From Methanopyrus sp. SNP6 (GTDB lineage Archaea > JAADCQ01 > Methanopyri > Methanopyrales > Methanopyraceae), in NCBI RefSeq assembly GCF_002201895.1, contig NZ_CP019436.1, forward strand, positions 1,091,867 to 1,155,866: a DNA stretch of 64,000 nucleotides, given 5' to 3'. Positions within the stretch are counted from its first letter, which is position 1. Every line of letters starts with the position of its first letter. Position numbers and translations under genes: made by a program. Of this stretch, positions 1 through 8,605 are shown in pieces. A model generated the notes under the pieces. It was not told the DNA's origin. It saw nothing but the letters and a program-made list of their open reading frames with translations, and ran no database searches.

Positions 1-717
1 CTCAAGGAGCCCGAATTGTTCGAGAAGGTCGGTGTCGAACCTCCGAAGGGAGTCTTATTGTACGGTCCACCGGGCACCGGTAAGACTCTGCTTGCCAAAG
101 CCGTAGCGAACCACGCCGATGCCACCTTCATCCGGCTCGCCGCACCGGAACTGGTCCAAAAATTCATCGGCGAAGGTGCTAGGCTGGTGCGGGAGCTGTT
201 CGAACTCGCACGCGAGAAGGCCCCGAGTATTATCTTCATCGACGAGATCGACGCGATCGGTGCCAGGCGAATGCGGGACGCGACGAGCGGAGACCGCGAG
301 GTCCAGCGCACGCTCACCCAGCTGCTCGCGGAAATGGACGGCTTCGACCCGCTCGACGACATCAAGGTCATCGCAGCTACGAACCGGAAGGACATCCTAG
401 ACCCAGCCCTGCTGCGACCGGGTCGGTTCGACAGACACATCAAGATCTCACTACCAGACGAGGAGGGTCGGTATGAGATCTTCAAGATCCACACGCGCGA
501 CATGAACTTGGCCGAGGATGTCGACCTCCAGAAGCTGGCGAAGATCACCGAGGGTGCCTCAGGTGCGGACATCAAGGCCATATGTACTGAGGCAGGTATG
601 ATGGCTATACGCGAGGACCGTGACGTTGTCACCATGGATGACTTCCTGAAGGCTGTGGACAGGGTCATGGGTAAGAAGGAAGAAGAGAGCGGAGAGTTCA
701 AGCGCGCGTACCACTGA
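1..717 (+). CDS. pan: Proteasome-activating nucleotidase (PAN), C-terminal part
   Basis: AAA+ ATPase that unfolds substrates and feeds them into the archaeal 20S proteasome. The reading frame is open from base 1, so the 5' end (coiled coil and OB domain) lies outside the window; the TTG at 16 is not the start. Visible in order: Walker A GPPGTGKT, Walker B IIFIDEID, sensor AATNR, the second region of homology ending RPGRFDR, and the small helical AAA lid. The protein ends in A-Y-H, an HbYX-like tail, the element PAN uses to dock into and open the proteasome gate. PAN is favoured over FtsH because no protease domain follows; a CDC48-type ATPase would have a second AAA module. Confidence 0.92.
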   Translation, partial: LKEPELFEKVGVEPPKGVLLYGPPGTGKTLLAKAVANHADATFIRLAAPELVQKFIGEGARLVRELFELAREKAPSIIFIDEIDAIGARRMRDATSGDREVQRTLTQLLAEMDGFDPLDDIKVIAATNRKDILDPALLRPGRFDRHIKISLPDEEGRYEIFKIHTRDMNLAEDVDLQKLAKITEGASGADIKAICTEAGMMAIREDRDVVTMDDFLKAVDRVMGKKEEESGEFKRAYH

Positions 718-804
718 TGCGGAAGCTCCTCGATTCTCCGATAACAATCCCTCTTCCTAGGATGACGAGGCGGTTGCTGGCGGATCAGACAGGGATGATG
801 AATA

Positions 805-1515
805 GTGGGCGAGCGGACTGTCGCGTGCTACGGACCTTACGTCGTTAAGGAGATCAGAACGAACCAGGATAACCTAGACGCGATCCGTTCGTTACTGAAG
901 TCCGCTGAGCGCCGTGGTCCTGGAAACGTTGGAGAAGTGGTTCCTCTCGACGTCTTCGACACGGATCGTGGACTAGCCTCCGATCGCACCAGGCTGCTGG
1001 TGGCTTTTCGGGAGGAGGAGATCGTCGCTTGTGTCGCCGCAGATCCTCGGGAACACATAGGTTCCGGTCCCAACCCCCACAATGTCTTCGGCCTCGTAGT
1101 GTCTCCTGAGGTACGTACTAGGTACCAGTTGGGACACGTCATGCTGGCCGCCGCCCTGAAAACGCTCCGGGAAGAGGGTCTGAAGGTTGCACGAACAACT
1201 CCAACAAGACGCGCCTTACCGTTCTTCACAGGTATCCGTGCCGATCCCACTCATGTGTACCGGGAACTCGAGGTGAGGCTTAGGTGGTACCGTAAGACCG
1301 GGAGCGAGGAATACTTAGAGCTGACTAGGGTACCGAGGGAGGTCCGTGAAGAGCTGGAGCTACTTCGAATTCGTACGGTGAACGTGCGGAGGGATCCCAC
1401 ACCGTTTCACCGGTTGGATCCGGAAAAACCCGTGCACGTTTTCAGGTCGGGTGTCCGTTCGTTCACCCTCATAGTATCGCTGGGGGAACGGAATTCATGG
1501 TCGACATCAGCGTGA
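805..1515 (+). CDS. GNAT-like N-acetyltransferase-family protein
   Basis: A 236-residue protein whose middle (about residues 60-125) resembles the GNAT fold: a strand ending FGLVVSP followed by a helix beginning near RTRYQLGH, where GNAT enzymes place their acetyl-CoA-binding R/Q-x-x-G-x-G/A loop. The loop is degenerate (one glycine), so activity is uncertain. The rest is basic, with no membrane segments. The GTG start lies just after an ATGATGA stretch. Its end overlaps the downstream glycosyltransferase start by 19 bases, suggesting co-transcription. Substrate cannot be inferred; it could be a diverged family member without catalytic activity. Confidence 0.5.
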   Translation: MGERTVACYGPYVVKEIRTNQDNLDAIRSLLKSAERRGPGNVGEVVPLDVFDTDRGLASDRTRLLVAFREEEIVACVAADPREHIGSGPNPHNVFGLVVSPEVRTRYQLGHVMLAAALKTLREEGLKVARTTPTRRALPFFTGIRADPTHVYRELEVRLRWYRKTGSEEYLELTRVPREVREELELLRIRTVNVRRDPTPFHRLDPEKPVHVFRSGVRSFTLIVSLGERNSWSTSA

Positions 1516-2219
1516 TATTGCCCACGTACAACGAGCGCGAGAATCTTCCAAAGGTGATTCTCAAGATCGAAGAGGTAGTGGAGAAAGAAGGCTGGACCGC
1601 TGAGATTCTGGTAGTTGACGACAACTCACCCGACGGAACGGCGGAAGTGGCCCGAGAACTATCCAGACAGTACGGCAACATTAAGGTGATCGTGCGCGAG
1701 GAGAAGCCTGGATTAGGTCTAGCGTACAGGAGAGGGTTCCGCGAGGCCAGGGGCGATGTGATAGTATGTATGGACGCCGACGGTCAACATCCACCCGAGT
1801 GTCTTCCTAACATCGTGAATCCGGTACTAGATGGGGAGTGCGACTTCGGATTAGGGTCCAGGTACGTTGAAGGATCCGTCGTTGAGAACTTTCCGTGGTA
1901 CCGTAAGTTGAATTCTTGGGGTGCACGCATTGTTGCACGCTTGCTCCTCAAACTTCCATACCGCGATCCGACGAGTGGGTTCCGTGCTATTTCCCGGAAG
2001 ATATTGACCGAGAGCCGACCGTTCGTGTCCGAAGGTTTCGAGATACAGGTCGAAACGCTCGCTAAGGCCCATCACATGGGCTACACCGTGCAAGAGTACC
2101 CGTTCTTGTTCCGACCCCGAGAGCGGGGTTCCTCTAACGTAAATGTCCGTCAGATACTGAGGTATCTCAACGGAGTGTGGAGGATCAGGAAGGACTTGAA
2201 GCAGCGTGGGCTCCTGTAA
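1497..2219 (+). CDS. Family 2 glycosyltransferase, dolichyl-phosphate mannose synthase-like
   Basis: A 240-residue GT-A glycosyltransferase. It shows the N-terminal nucleotide-binding strand ISVILPTYNE, then VVDDNSPDGT, then the DXD-type metal site MDADGQHPP near residue 90, and the family C-terminal segment with QILRYLNGVWRIRKD. These are hallmarks of DPM1/polyprenyl-phosphate sugar transferases, which load a nucleotide-activated sugar onto a lipid phosphate at the cytoplasmic membrane face. There is no C-terminal membrane domain, so it resembles the short soluble DPM1 type. ATG at 1497 is preceded by a GGGGG-containing purine stretch. Sugar and lipid substrates are inferred only from the family. 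Confidence 0.8.
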   Translation: MVDISVILPTYNERENLPKVILKIEEVVEKEGWTAEILVVDDNSPDGTAEVARELSRQYGNIKVIVREEKPGLGLAYRRGFREARGDVIVCMDADGQHPPECLPNIVNPVLDGECDFGLGSRYVEGSVVENFPWYRKLNSWGARIVARLLLKLPYRDPTSGFRAISRKILTESRPFVSEGFEIQVETLAKAHHMGYTVQEYPFLFRPRERGSSNVNVRQILRYLNGVWRIRKDLKQRGLL

Positions 2220-2261
2220 ACGTTTTCACATACCTGCTCCGGATGGCCCAAGGGCAGTGGA

Positions 2262-3602
2262 TTGCGCGTTGTGGTGGTAGGAGGAGGAGCCGCCGGCGTC
2301 GTAGCCGCTCGGACTGCTAGGGAACACGGCGCCGACGTGGTTCTAATCTCGGCGGATGAGCATATCGCGTACTCCCCTTGCGCCATCCCATTCGTAGTCT
2401 CTGGGGAGATAGAACGGCCGGAAGATATCCTGATGCGCGATCCTGCTCACTACGAGCGCCTCGGGATCGACGTCAGGCTGGACGTGAGGGTTGAGGAAGT
2501 CGATCCCGAAGAGAAGGTCGTGACTACCGAGGACGGTGACACCGTCGAATACGACTCGCTGGTTCTAGCTACCGGTGGAGAGCCTCTAGTTCCCCCGATT
2601 AAGGGTTCCGACCTGGGTGGTGTCTTCACCGTCAGGCGGTTTTCGGATATCGAACCCCTACTCCGAGCCGTTCGGGAATCGGAGCGAGCTGTGATAGTGG
2701 GAGCAGGACCCATCGGTGTAGAAATGGCGTACGCACTTCACGAACGCGGGTTAGAGGTTACGCTGGTTGAAATGCTTGATAGAGTTCTCCCACAGTTCCT
2801 CGACGATGATATCGCTGCGATACTGCAAGAGCGGATGGAAAAGGAAGGCATCAGAGTACTTCTCGGCTCGCCTGTGGAGGCTATCGAAGGCGATGATAGA
2901 GTAGAGGCCGTAGTGGTGAACAGTGAAGAAATAGAGACCGACCTCGTCGTGATGGCGGCTGGAGTGAGACCGGCAACTGACCTCTTTGAAGGCATAGGGG
3001 CCTCAGTCCTACCCTTCGGAGTTGAAGTTGACCCAGCCCTTCGAGTCAAGCGCGAGGACGGTGGTGTCTTCGACGATATATACGCGGCCGGGGATTGTGT
3101 GGCCGATTGGTGTCCCATCACGGGTGAGCGAGTTCCGAGCCAGCTTGGTACGGTCGCCGTTCGGCAGGGCAAGATCGCCGGGAGAAACGCCGCTGGAGGT
3201 CCCAGAGCGACTTGGATGGGCACCCTCAACACCACGGTGATACGTGCGTTCGATTTAGAGGCAGCGGGTGCGGGGTTGACACAGACCCGAGCCGAAGAGT
3301 TAGGACTGGAAGTAGTTTCGGCTACCGTCGAGACGACCACCAGGGCCAGGTACTATCCGGGTGGCGAGCCTATTGCGGTCAAGTTAATAGCTGACGCGGA
3401 CACGCACCGTGTCGTCGGAGTCCAATCCGTCGGAGGGGAACGTGTGAGAGAACGCGTCGACGGTGTCGCTTTGGCAATCCGTCTGGCGGCTAAAGTGGAG
3501 GACCTCCTGAGCTGGGATTACTCCTACTCGCCTCCGGTTGCTCGGGTTATAGAACCCATATACGAGGCCGCCGAGCTCCTTAGGGAGGAGCTTCACTCAT
3601 GA
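2262..3602 (+). CDS. FAD-dependent pyridine nucleotide-disulfide oxidoreductase (NADH oxidase / CoA-disulfide reductase family)
   Basis: A 446-residue flavoprotein with the standard three-part layout: an N-terminal FAD site (GGGAAG at residues 6-11), an NAD(P)H site GAGPIGVEMA near residue 148, a second FAD contact YAAGDC near residue 275, and a C-terminal dimerisation domain. A single active-site cysteine, C39 in SPCAIP, matches the NADH oxidase/CoA-disulfide reductase group rather than the CxxxxC disulfide reductases. Likely roles are reduction of CoA disulfide or polysulfide, or H2O-forming NAD(P)H oxidation in oxygen defence. The TTG start gives the canonical N-terminus. The next gene starts in an ATGA overlap with its stop. 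Confidence 0.85.
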   Translation: MRVVVVGGGAAGVVAARTAREHGADVVLISADEHIAYSPCAIPFVVSGEIERPEDILMRDPAHYERLGIDVRLDVRVEEVDPEEKVVTTEDGDTVEYDSLVLATGGEPLVPPIKGSDLGGVFTVRRFSDIEPLLRAVRESERAVIVGAGPIGVEMAYALHERGLEVTLVEMLDRVLPQFLDDDIAAILQERMEKEGIRVLLGSPVEAIEGDDRVEAVVVNSEEIETDLVVMAAGVRPATDLFEGIGASVLPFGVEVDPALRVKREDGGVFDDIYAAGDCVADWCPITGERVPSQLGTVAVRQGKIAGRNAAGGPRATWMGTLNTTVIRAFDLEAAGAGLTQTRAEELGLEVVSATVETTTRARYYPGGEPIAVKLIADADTHRVVGVQSVGGERVRERVDGVALAIRLAAKVEDLLSWDYSYSPPVARVIEPIYEAAELLREELHS

Positions 3603-4114
3603 AGCGCTTCCTCAGAGACCTTTCCGCCGCCACAGCATCACTGACGGTCTTGGTCCTCATGGAATCGTTCACGGGGATTACACTCGAATCCCTGAAGCAT
3701 CGGTGGATGCATCATCCTGAATTCTTGGCGATGCTTCCGGCTCTCATGGACTTTCGGGGTAACGTGGCTCTTGCTCACTCCGCCCGTACCGCTACGGCAA
3801 CCCACCTGGGTGACGAGGAGAAGGCACTGCAGAGCTCACTGGCGGTTCTTCTAGTCGGTCTCATGGTGCCTCCGGTCATCGGCTTGGTCGTCTACTACGC
3901 CTACGGAGGTGATTTGAGTACCCTCGTAGGGGCCGCGTTCCTTACCGTACTGTCGGTTACCGCAGTCGTAACGCCAGTAACAGTCGGTATCGTTCGCGTG
4001 GCGGCGATGTTGGGTTTCGATCCGGATCATGTCGCTCCGCCACTGACAACGGCTCTCTCGGACGTACTGACTGTGGTCCTCCTGTTCACGATTGCGGAGG
4101 TGATGGTCGGTTGA
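3599..4114 (+). CDS. MgtE/SLC41-like membrane half-protein 1
   Basis: A 171-residue polytopic membrane protein that resembles the integral membrane part of MgtE/SLC41 divalent-cation transporters without the cytosolic N and CBS domains. Diagnostic stretches are LPALMDFRGNVALAHSART (the family 'LP..M..GGN.G.Q' segment) and FDPDHVAPPLTTALSD near the C-terminus, where MgtE has D-P-D-x-x-x-x-P followed by T-x-x-D. It is read in the same direction as a second half-size homologue, joined by TTGA, so the pair probably forms one transporter. Mg2+ is the expected substrate from the family. A regulator gene with a TrkA-C domain follows. Confidence 0.75.
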   Translation: MKRFLRDLSAATASLTVLVLMESFTGITLESLKHRWMHHPEFLAMLPALMDFRGNVALAHSARTATATHLGDEEKALQSSLAVLLVGLMVPPVIGLVVYYAYGGDLSTLVGAAFLTVLSVTAVVTPVTVGIVRVAAMLGFDPDHVAPPLTTALSDVLTVVLLFTIAEVMVG

Positions 4115-4632
4115 GCGGTGTATGGGGAGGAGTTCTCAGGATCCTCCGATCGATGTTGATGATTTCCATAATTCTCGCCGTCTGGAGCTCTTTCACGGGC
4201 TCGCTGCTGGCTAAATGGGAAGCCAAGCTCGAGCATAACCCCGGTCTAGCCGCGCTCCTTCCGGTCCTAATGGCGGCTGCCGGTGCCGCAGCTGCGTCGT
4301 TCGGTAGCCGCCTTTCCACCCATTTGCACTTAGGAACATTTACGGTATGGGCGGTATTGAGAGACGCATTGGTACAAGGTTCGGCCTTGATGTTGGTAAT
4401 CGCGGGCTACGCCGGTCTCGTGACCGTCGCGTTCTCCGGTCGACCGTCTCTGATCCTGTTGGCCGTTGAGTCGACGGGGTTAACGTTCTTGACCTCTACC
4501 CTCGTGGCTCTCGGCTCGGCGTTCACGAGCGTAAGACTAGGGATGGATCCCGACGACGTCGTTGGTCCTATCGTAACGACGGCCGCGGATTCCGTCGGAA
4601 TTATACTCGCCCTAACCCTGGCTCCGGGGTAA
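4111..4632 (+). CDS. MgtE/SLC41-like membrane half-protein 2
   Basis: A 173-residue homologue of the preceding gene with the same organisation: an N-terminal hydrophobic helix, LLPVLMAAAGAAAASFGSR where the family has its 'LP.LM...GN' segment, hydrophobic hairpins, and MDPDDVVGPIVTTAADSVG at the C-terminus. The glycine-asparagine of the first motif is replaced by alanines, while the C-terminal D-P-D and T-x-x-D elements persist, suggesting the two halves specialised within a heterodimer. TTG start, TTGA overlap upstream, TAATG junction downstream: three tightly coupled cistrons. Confidence 0.72.
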   Translation: MSGVWGGVLRILRSMLMISIILAVWSSFTGSLLAKWEAKLEHNPGLAALLPVLMAAAGAAAASFGSRLSTHLHLGTFTVWAVLRDALVQGSALMLVIAGYAGLVTVAFSGRPSLILLAVESTGLTFLTSTLVALGSAFTSVRLGMDPDDVVGPIVTTAADSVGIILALTLAPG

Positions 4633-5234
4633 TGACGTTGGAAATGGAGAAAATCGAAAAAGAGATTAAGAGGCGGACGGTCGTGGAACTCCTCACGGAA
4701 ATGAAGAATCTCGCGCAGCTATCAGTTGACCTGGCCTACTCGGTTTTACTGTTCGGAAGCCGCGAGCTGGCCGAGGAGGTGCGACGTATCGAGAGACGTG
4801 TGGATGAGTTGTCTATCGTACTGAAGGCGAAGCTCGCTCTGGCTATTCGAGATCTTGAGGACGTTCGCCATTTACTGCCCATAATGGAGTTGACGCAATC
4901 GATGGAGGTTATCACCGACGCCGCGGACGACGTCGCCGAAACCGTGGCCATGGGTGCGGAACCTCACCCTATCGTTCAGAGGGCCATTGCCGAGTCCGAA
5001 GAAAAGATACGGCTTGTTCGGGTGGAGGAGGGGTCAGAATTAGACGGCAAAACGCTGGGAGAACTTAGGTTGGCCAGTGAAACTGGGATGCATGTAATCG
5101 CGATAAGGCGGGGATCGACTTGGATAATAGGACCGGATAAAGACGCCAAGATACTGGGAGGGGACGTCTTGATAGTCCGTGGTCGGGACGAGGGATACAA
5201 GAAACTAAAGAAGATAGCCAGTGGGCGAAGATGA
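4632..5234 (+). CDS. PhoU-domain / TrkA-C (RCK_C) regulatory protein
   Basis: A 200-residue soluble protein. Residues about 10-110 are helical, with the repeated E/D-rich heptads of PhoU domains. Residues about 118-200 match a TrkA-C/RCK_C ligand-binding domain: VRVEEGSELDGKTLGEL, a beta-rich middle, GDVLIVRG at the end. Proteins of this architecture accompany archaeal ion transporters, with RCK_C as the ligand sensor. It is translationally coupled (TAATG) to the two MgtE-like half-proteins and so is likely their cytosolic regulatory subunit. Regulation of phosphate uptake, the role of bacterial PhoU, is less likely because no Pst genes are present. Confidence 0.8.
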   Translation: MTLEMEKIEKEIKRRTVVELLTEMKNLAQLSVDLAYSVLLFGSRELAEEVRRIERRVDELSIVLKAKLALAIRDLEDVRHLLPIMELTQSMEVITDAADDVAETVAMGAEPHPIVQRAIAESEEKIRLVRVEEGSELDGKTLGELRLASETGMHVIAIRRGSTWIIGPDKDAKILGGDVLIVRGRDEGYKKLKKIASGRR

Positions 5235-5235
5235 C

Positions 5236-5532
5236 ATGCGTTGGAAGACTAGGCGCGAAAAGATAGTGTCACTACTCACGGAAAGCCGTGAGCCCCTGAC
5301 CATTGACGAAATAGCTTATATGGTCAGAGAGGGTGATAAGTCGAAGATTATTGAGGATTTGGAACATATAGCTAAAACGCTACGTCGTGAGGGTAAGACG
5401 CTGCTCATGGAGCCGGCTAGGTGTAACAAGTGCGGATACGTGTTCAAGAGCCTCAGGATTAAGCCACCGTCCAGGTGCCCAAAATGCAAATCCGAGTGGA
5501 TCCAATCGCCGAGATTCACTATCAGGGAATGA
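5236..5532 (+). CDS. Predicted HTH/zinc-ribbon transcriptional regulator
   Basis: A 98-residue protein: an N-terminal winged-helix-like segment (residues about 1-55, with LTIDEIAYMV as a plausible recognition region) followed by a zinc ribbon with CNKCGY and CPKCKS as paired CxxC knuckles. This HTH plus zinc-ribbon layout is that of a small archaeal family of predicted regulators. I chose ATG 5236; a GTG at 5221 would add five residues and overlap the PhoU-TrkA gene by 14 bases. It lies last in the transporter operon and could regulate it, which is inference. Its stop overlaps the convergent gene on the other strand by 11 bases. Confidence 0.72.
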   Translation: MRWKTRREKIVSLLTESREPLTIDEIAYMVREGDKSKIIEDLEHIAKTLRREGKTLLMEPARCNKCGYVFKSLRIKPPSRCPKCKSEWIQSPRFTIRE

Positions 5533-6178
5533 CTCTCCGCGGGACGTCCAAGGACAGATCGTTTAACGTTATCCTCAGAAACTCACCCACCGCCACGACG
5601 TCCCCCAGATACCGTTGACCGTTTTCACGTATCTCGACTACTTCAAGTCTCTCGGTAACCCCAACTATCGCGTCCGGTCTATGGAAGCCCAACGGACGAC
5701 ACCTTACACCTTCCACCTTTAAGAAGCCCGAGGAGAGGTCTATCGACACATCACCCGCGGAGAGTTCACTCCCGCGACGCTGCGTCACGATGGTGAGACT
5801 CTCGTAGGTCCTGACGTGTAGGTTCTTGCCATACAGCGTCACTACGTAGTCTTTGCCCACTTTACGGACGTCTACGAAGAGTTCCCCGAGGCGACGGTAC
5901 GGGATGATCGGTGGGACAACGACACCTTCTCCGATCTTTCGGATCCGGAGCGGCTCGGTAATAACGCGCTCTTCTGTGACCCGGTATGGGACTACATAGT
6001 AAGACCCTGAATCCGCACGCACCGACACCAGGCACAAGGATAGGAACTTCTCAAGTCCTGCTACTTGACCGAGTCGCACGTACCCGTCGTGAGATCGGCG
6101 CATCACCCTAACTTCCTCGCCTATGTCGAACTCCTCACAAACTACCGGAGGCTCCGGAACGTTCTTCGGGAGTTTCAT
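5522..6178 (-). CDS. Uncharacterised 218-residue protein
   Basis: I do not recognise this protein. It is soluble, rich in beta-strand-like alternations (valine, tyrosine, threonine) and has no membrane segments or cysteine metal sites. Its ATG overlaps the stop of the upstream gene as ATGA, making it the last cistron of a minus-strand operon that includes truA and an AIR-synthase-like gene. Codon use resembles the neighbours. Its 3' end overlaps the convergent HTH regulator by 11 bases. The operon position is the only functional hint. Confidence 0.65.
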   Translation of the reverse strand: MKLPKNVPEPPVVCEEFDIGEEVRVMRRSHDGYVRLGQVAGLEKFLSLCLVSVRADSGSYYVVPYRVTEERVITEPLRIRKIGEGVVVPPIIPYRRLGELFVDVRKVGKDYVVTLYGKNLHVRTYESLTIVTQRRGSELSAGDVSIDLSSGFLKVEGVRCRPLGFHRPDAIVGVTERLEVVEIRENGQRYLGDVVAVGEFLRITLNDLSLDVPRRVIP

Positions 6179-6939
6179 CTGAACACTGACCCCTCCATTT
6201 CGAGTGCCGCGTTGAGTACGCCATCCACCAGCTCTGATCGTCTACCCAAAACCGCGGCAGGACTCCAGCTGAACATCCTGTAGCCGACGTTCCTGGACGT
6301 CAGGACACCCGCGGCTTCCAATGCGTCCAATATCTTAGTCCCGAGTTTGAATTCACGGAAATTACTACAAATCCTGCCCAGTATCTCCGTGGCGGATAAG
6401 TACCTCGTGCGGACTGTTCGCACATCCCTTCGGGCGATTTCTCTTAGGATCGTCGACCCTGTCTCCTCGACGAGCTCGCTCACGTGCTCTTCCATCTCCT
6501 CGAGAGTACCACCACGTTTCAACGCTTCCGGGCACGGCCCGTACGGCGGCCATGTAAAAACGTCCTCCGCGGAACCTTCCACCTTGATCAGCTCAACCGA
6601 CACTTCACGCACGATGCTGTCTGGTACGAAGTCCAGGAACACTTGTGAATAGACCACGATGTGAACTTCTTTGAACCTGTTGAGCAGCGCCGATAGGACG
6701 TTGTACACTTTGGATCTGATACTCCTGAGTGCGTAACGGTCACGGCGCTCCAACCACTCGAGTACCGTCGGTGCGTCCATATGGGCTATTACCACACGGT
6801 CAGTTCCATTTTCACACAGTGGGGTGATGTTGGATAGCCTTCGGGCGTCCGATACATCTACGACTTCGCCGTCATGCGCCAACTTACAGCATACCTCTCT
6901 AAACCCATAGCACGGCGGGCAGACGGTGACTTTCAGCAA
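6175..6939 (-). CDS. Uncharacterised 254-residue protein
   Basis: Not recognised. The N-terminus has closely spaced cysteines (CPPCYGFREVCC), which could bind metal or form disulfides. The middle has alternating strands and helices (RVVIAHMDAPTVLEWL, EVHIVVYSQVFLDFVP), suggesting a Rossmann-like or nuclease-like fold, but no catalytic signature is clear. The C-terminal third looks helical and may be a winged helix. Start is TTG 6939, inside the last codons of truA (7-base overlap); the next gene begins at its stop in an ATGA overlap. So it is translationally coupled to truA upstream and an orphan downstream. Confidence 0.65.
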   Translation of the reverse strand: MLKVTVCPPCYGFREVCCKLAHDGEVVDVSDARRLSNITPLCENGTDRVVIAHMDAPTVLEWLERRDRYALRSIRSKVYNVLSALLNRFKEVHIVVYSQVFLDFVPDSIVREVSVELIKVEGSAEDVFTWPPYGPCPEALKRGGTLEEMEEHVSELVEETGSTILREIARRDVRTVRTRYLSATEILGRICSNFREFKLGTKILDALEAAGVLTSRNVGYRMFSWSPAAVLGRRSELVDGVLNAALEMEGSVFR

Positions 6940-7703
6940 TTTTCTGCCCCCTCTGGTAGGCGTAGTAGCAACCTCCCCCCCAACTGTATTACTTTATGAT
7001 CTTCAAACCAGGCTTCAGTACGCTCAAAATGTACCTTATCGTACTCAATGTACCACAAGATCAGCCCCTCTGCCGGGAGGCATCTGGGTTTCTCCGACGG
7101 CTTGAACTCACCAGAAAGTAGCGCTTCGGCGTCCTCCTCCTCCCTGAGCCCGTGGCCCACCTCCCACACGAACCCTGCTATCCTGCGGACCATCTCCCAT
7201 AGGAATCGCGGTGCCACGACCCGTAACACGTACGCGTTAGGGATTATTTCTAAGAGTTCACACCTCTCGATGGTTACTATTGGATTCCGGCCATCCTCCC
7301 TTCGGAATGCAGAAAAATCGTGTTTTCCTTCGAGCTTACGGGCAGCCCGTTCCGCAGCTTCGGGATCGTTCAACGGTCCCAAGAAGTACCGATACTCCTT
7401 TCGCAGTGCATCGCGCCGTGGATCAAACTCGTCATTGACTTCCGTTTTAGCTATCACTCGGATGTCCTTGGGTAACCTCGCGTTGATGGGGTCCGGTTGA
7501 GCTAGCTCCGGGTCGCCTTCCACCACTACTACCTGGTAGCGTGCATGGGCCCCCGCGTCGGTCCTGGATGCGTACCCCACCAGTTCCAATCTCAGCTCCG
7601 AGAGAGCCTTTCGTAGCGCTCCTTCGATCGTTGGGACGTCGGGCTGATATTGGAAACCGTGGTATCGCGAACCGTCATAGGCGACCTGGAGGGCTACCCT
7701 CAT
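6933..7703 (-). CDS. truA: tRNA pseudouridine synthase A
   Basis: TruA isomerises uridines in the anticodon arm (positions 38-40 region) of tRNAs. The 256-residue protein has the N-terminal signature AYDGSRYHGFQ and the catalytic motif SRTDAGAHA, with nucleophile D49, then the conserved FDPRRDALRKEYRYFL and the C-terminal RFLWEMVRRIAG block. Length is normal for the family. ATG 7703 overlaps the upstream stop (ATGA). It sits third in an overlapping minus-strand operon. Confidence 0.95.
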   Translation of the reverse strand: MRVALQVAYDGSRYHGFQYQPDVPTIEGALRKALSELRLELVGYASRTDAGAHARYQVVVVEGDPELAQPDPINARLPKDIRVIAKTEVNDEFDPRRDALRKEYRYFLGPLNDPEAAERAARKLEGKHDFSAFRREDGRNPIVTIERCELLEIIPNAYVLRVVAPRFLWEMVRRIAGFVWEVGHGLREEEDAEALLSGEFKPSEKPRCLPAEGLILWYIEYDKVHFERTEAWFEDHKVIQLGGRLLLRLPEGAENC

Positions 7704-8605
7704 CGTCCTGCCCCAGGGGGCTTGTAAGGAAGCCTCCGGTAGACTTCTATCATTTCCTCTTCGGAAACTAGTTCCCGGTTTCCGAAACGGATCACCGGCT
7801 CATCCACAACCTCTCCTGCGACCGTGAACGGACATCCCTCTTCGAACGCTATCTCGGCAGCACGTCCGACGTCGTTCGGGTCCATACATACCATGAAGAT
7901 CCCCAAGTACCCTGTCCACGTGGGATACGGCATTGATCGGAGCTTGACACCTTTCTTGGCTTTACCCATCATCTCCAGTAGGTTCCCGAGTACTCCACCG
8001 CGACTGGCGTCCTTGGCGGTACTCACGTCGATACCTTCCCGTAGGAACCTAAGGAACGCGTTGAATTTCACCTTGGCCTTGTAAACACGGTCACCAACAT
8101 CCCCACGCACAGGCTCGCCCAAGAACACCAGCGTATCGCCTTCTCTGGCCGTACCATCCGGGATCGGTTCGTCGGCTATTAATCGACCGATTACGGCCAC
8201 GGAGACACAGGGCACTAGATCGGGATGGGATTGTGTGTTACCGCCGAGGATCTTGATTCCCAATCCTTCCGCCTGTTTCCTCAAATCCTCGAGGATTTCC
8301 TTCGCCTGCTCCTCGCTTTCGGCTTGTACGGCGTCGAACGCCACTATCGGTTCACCGCCGGTGACCACGACGTCGGCCGCAGAGTGTATGATCGCAGTCT
8401 TTCTACCGATCTTGGCCGGATAGGGACCTTCCATGTTGATCACTAACCGCTCACCGTTTACCTCGATCACTGTGGCGTCGTCGCCCTGTAGTGGGCCTAT
8501 GATCGTCTTCCACTCCTCCGGGACTTCCCTGAGCAACCTGCGGCAGAAGTTGGTCTCTTCTATATGCTTGAGGAGACGCTCCATATCGACTTTTTCCAAG
8601 CTCAC
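7700..8605 (-). CDS. AIR synthase-related protein (PurM/HypE/SelD superfamily)
   Basis: A 301-residue member of the PurM-like ATP-binding superfamily. Seen: LQGDDATVIEVNG, the ATP/Mg aspartate pair; HSAADVVVTGGEP, the second conserved loop; ILGGNTQSHPD; and the C-terminal domain with DASRGGVLGNLLEM, equivalent to the family D-x-T-x-G-G block. The family includes AIR synthase, HypE, ThiL and methanogenesis-marker proteins; the exact reaction is unknown. SelD is unlikely because its N-terminal Cys/Sec-Lys motif is missing. GTG 8605 is chosen because it forms a GTGA overlap with the upstream stop; ATG 8584 is an alternative. The longer open frame to 8848 is just antisense-free space inside the upstream gene. 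Confidence 0.75.
   Translation of the reverse strand: MSLEKVDMERLLKHIEETNFCRRLLREVPEEWKTIIGPLQGDDATVIEVNGERLVINMEGPYPAKIGRKTAIIHSAADVVVTGGEPIVAFDAVQAESEEQAKEILEDLRKQAEGLGIKILGGNTQSHPDLVPCVSVAVIGRLIADEPIPDGTAREGDTLVFLGEPVRGDVGDRVYKAKVKFNAFLRFLREGIDVSTAKDASRGGVLGNLLEMMGKAKKGVKLRSMPYPTWTGYLGIFMVCMDPNDVGRAAEIAFEEGCPFTVAGEVVDEPVIRFGNRELVSEEEMIEVYRRLPYKPPGAGR

Noticed and set aside
795-801. ATGATGA as a C box upstream of the GNAT-like gene
   Set aside because: No CTGA at a suitable distance, so no C/D sRNA is supported.
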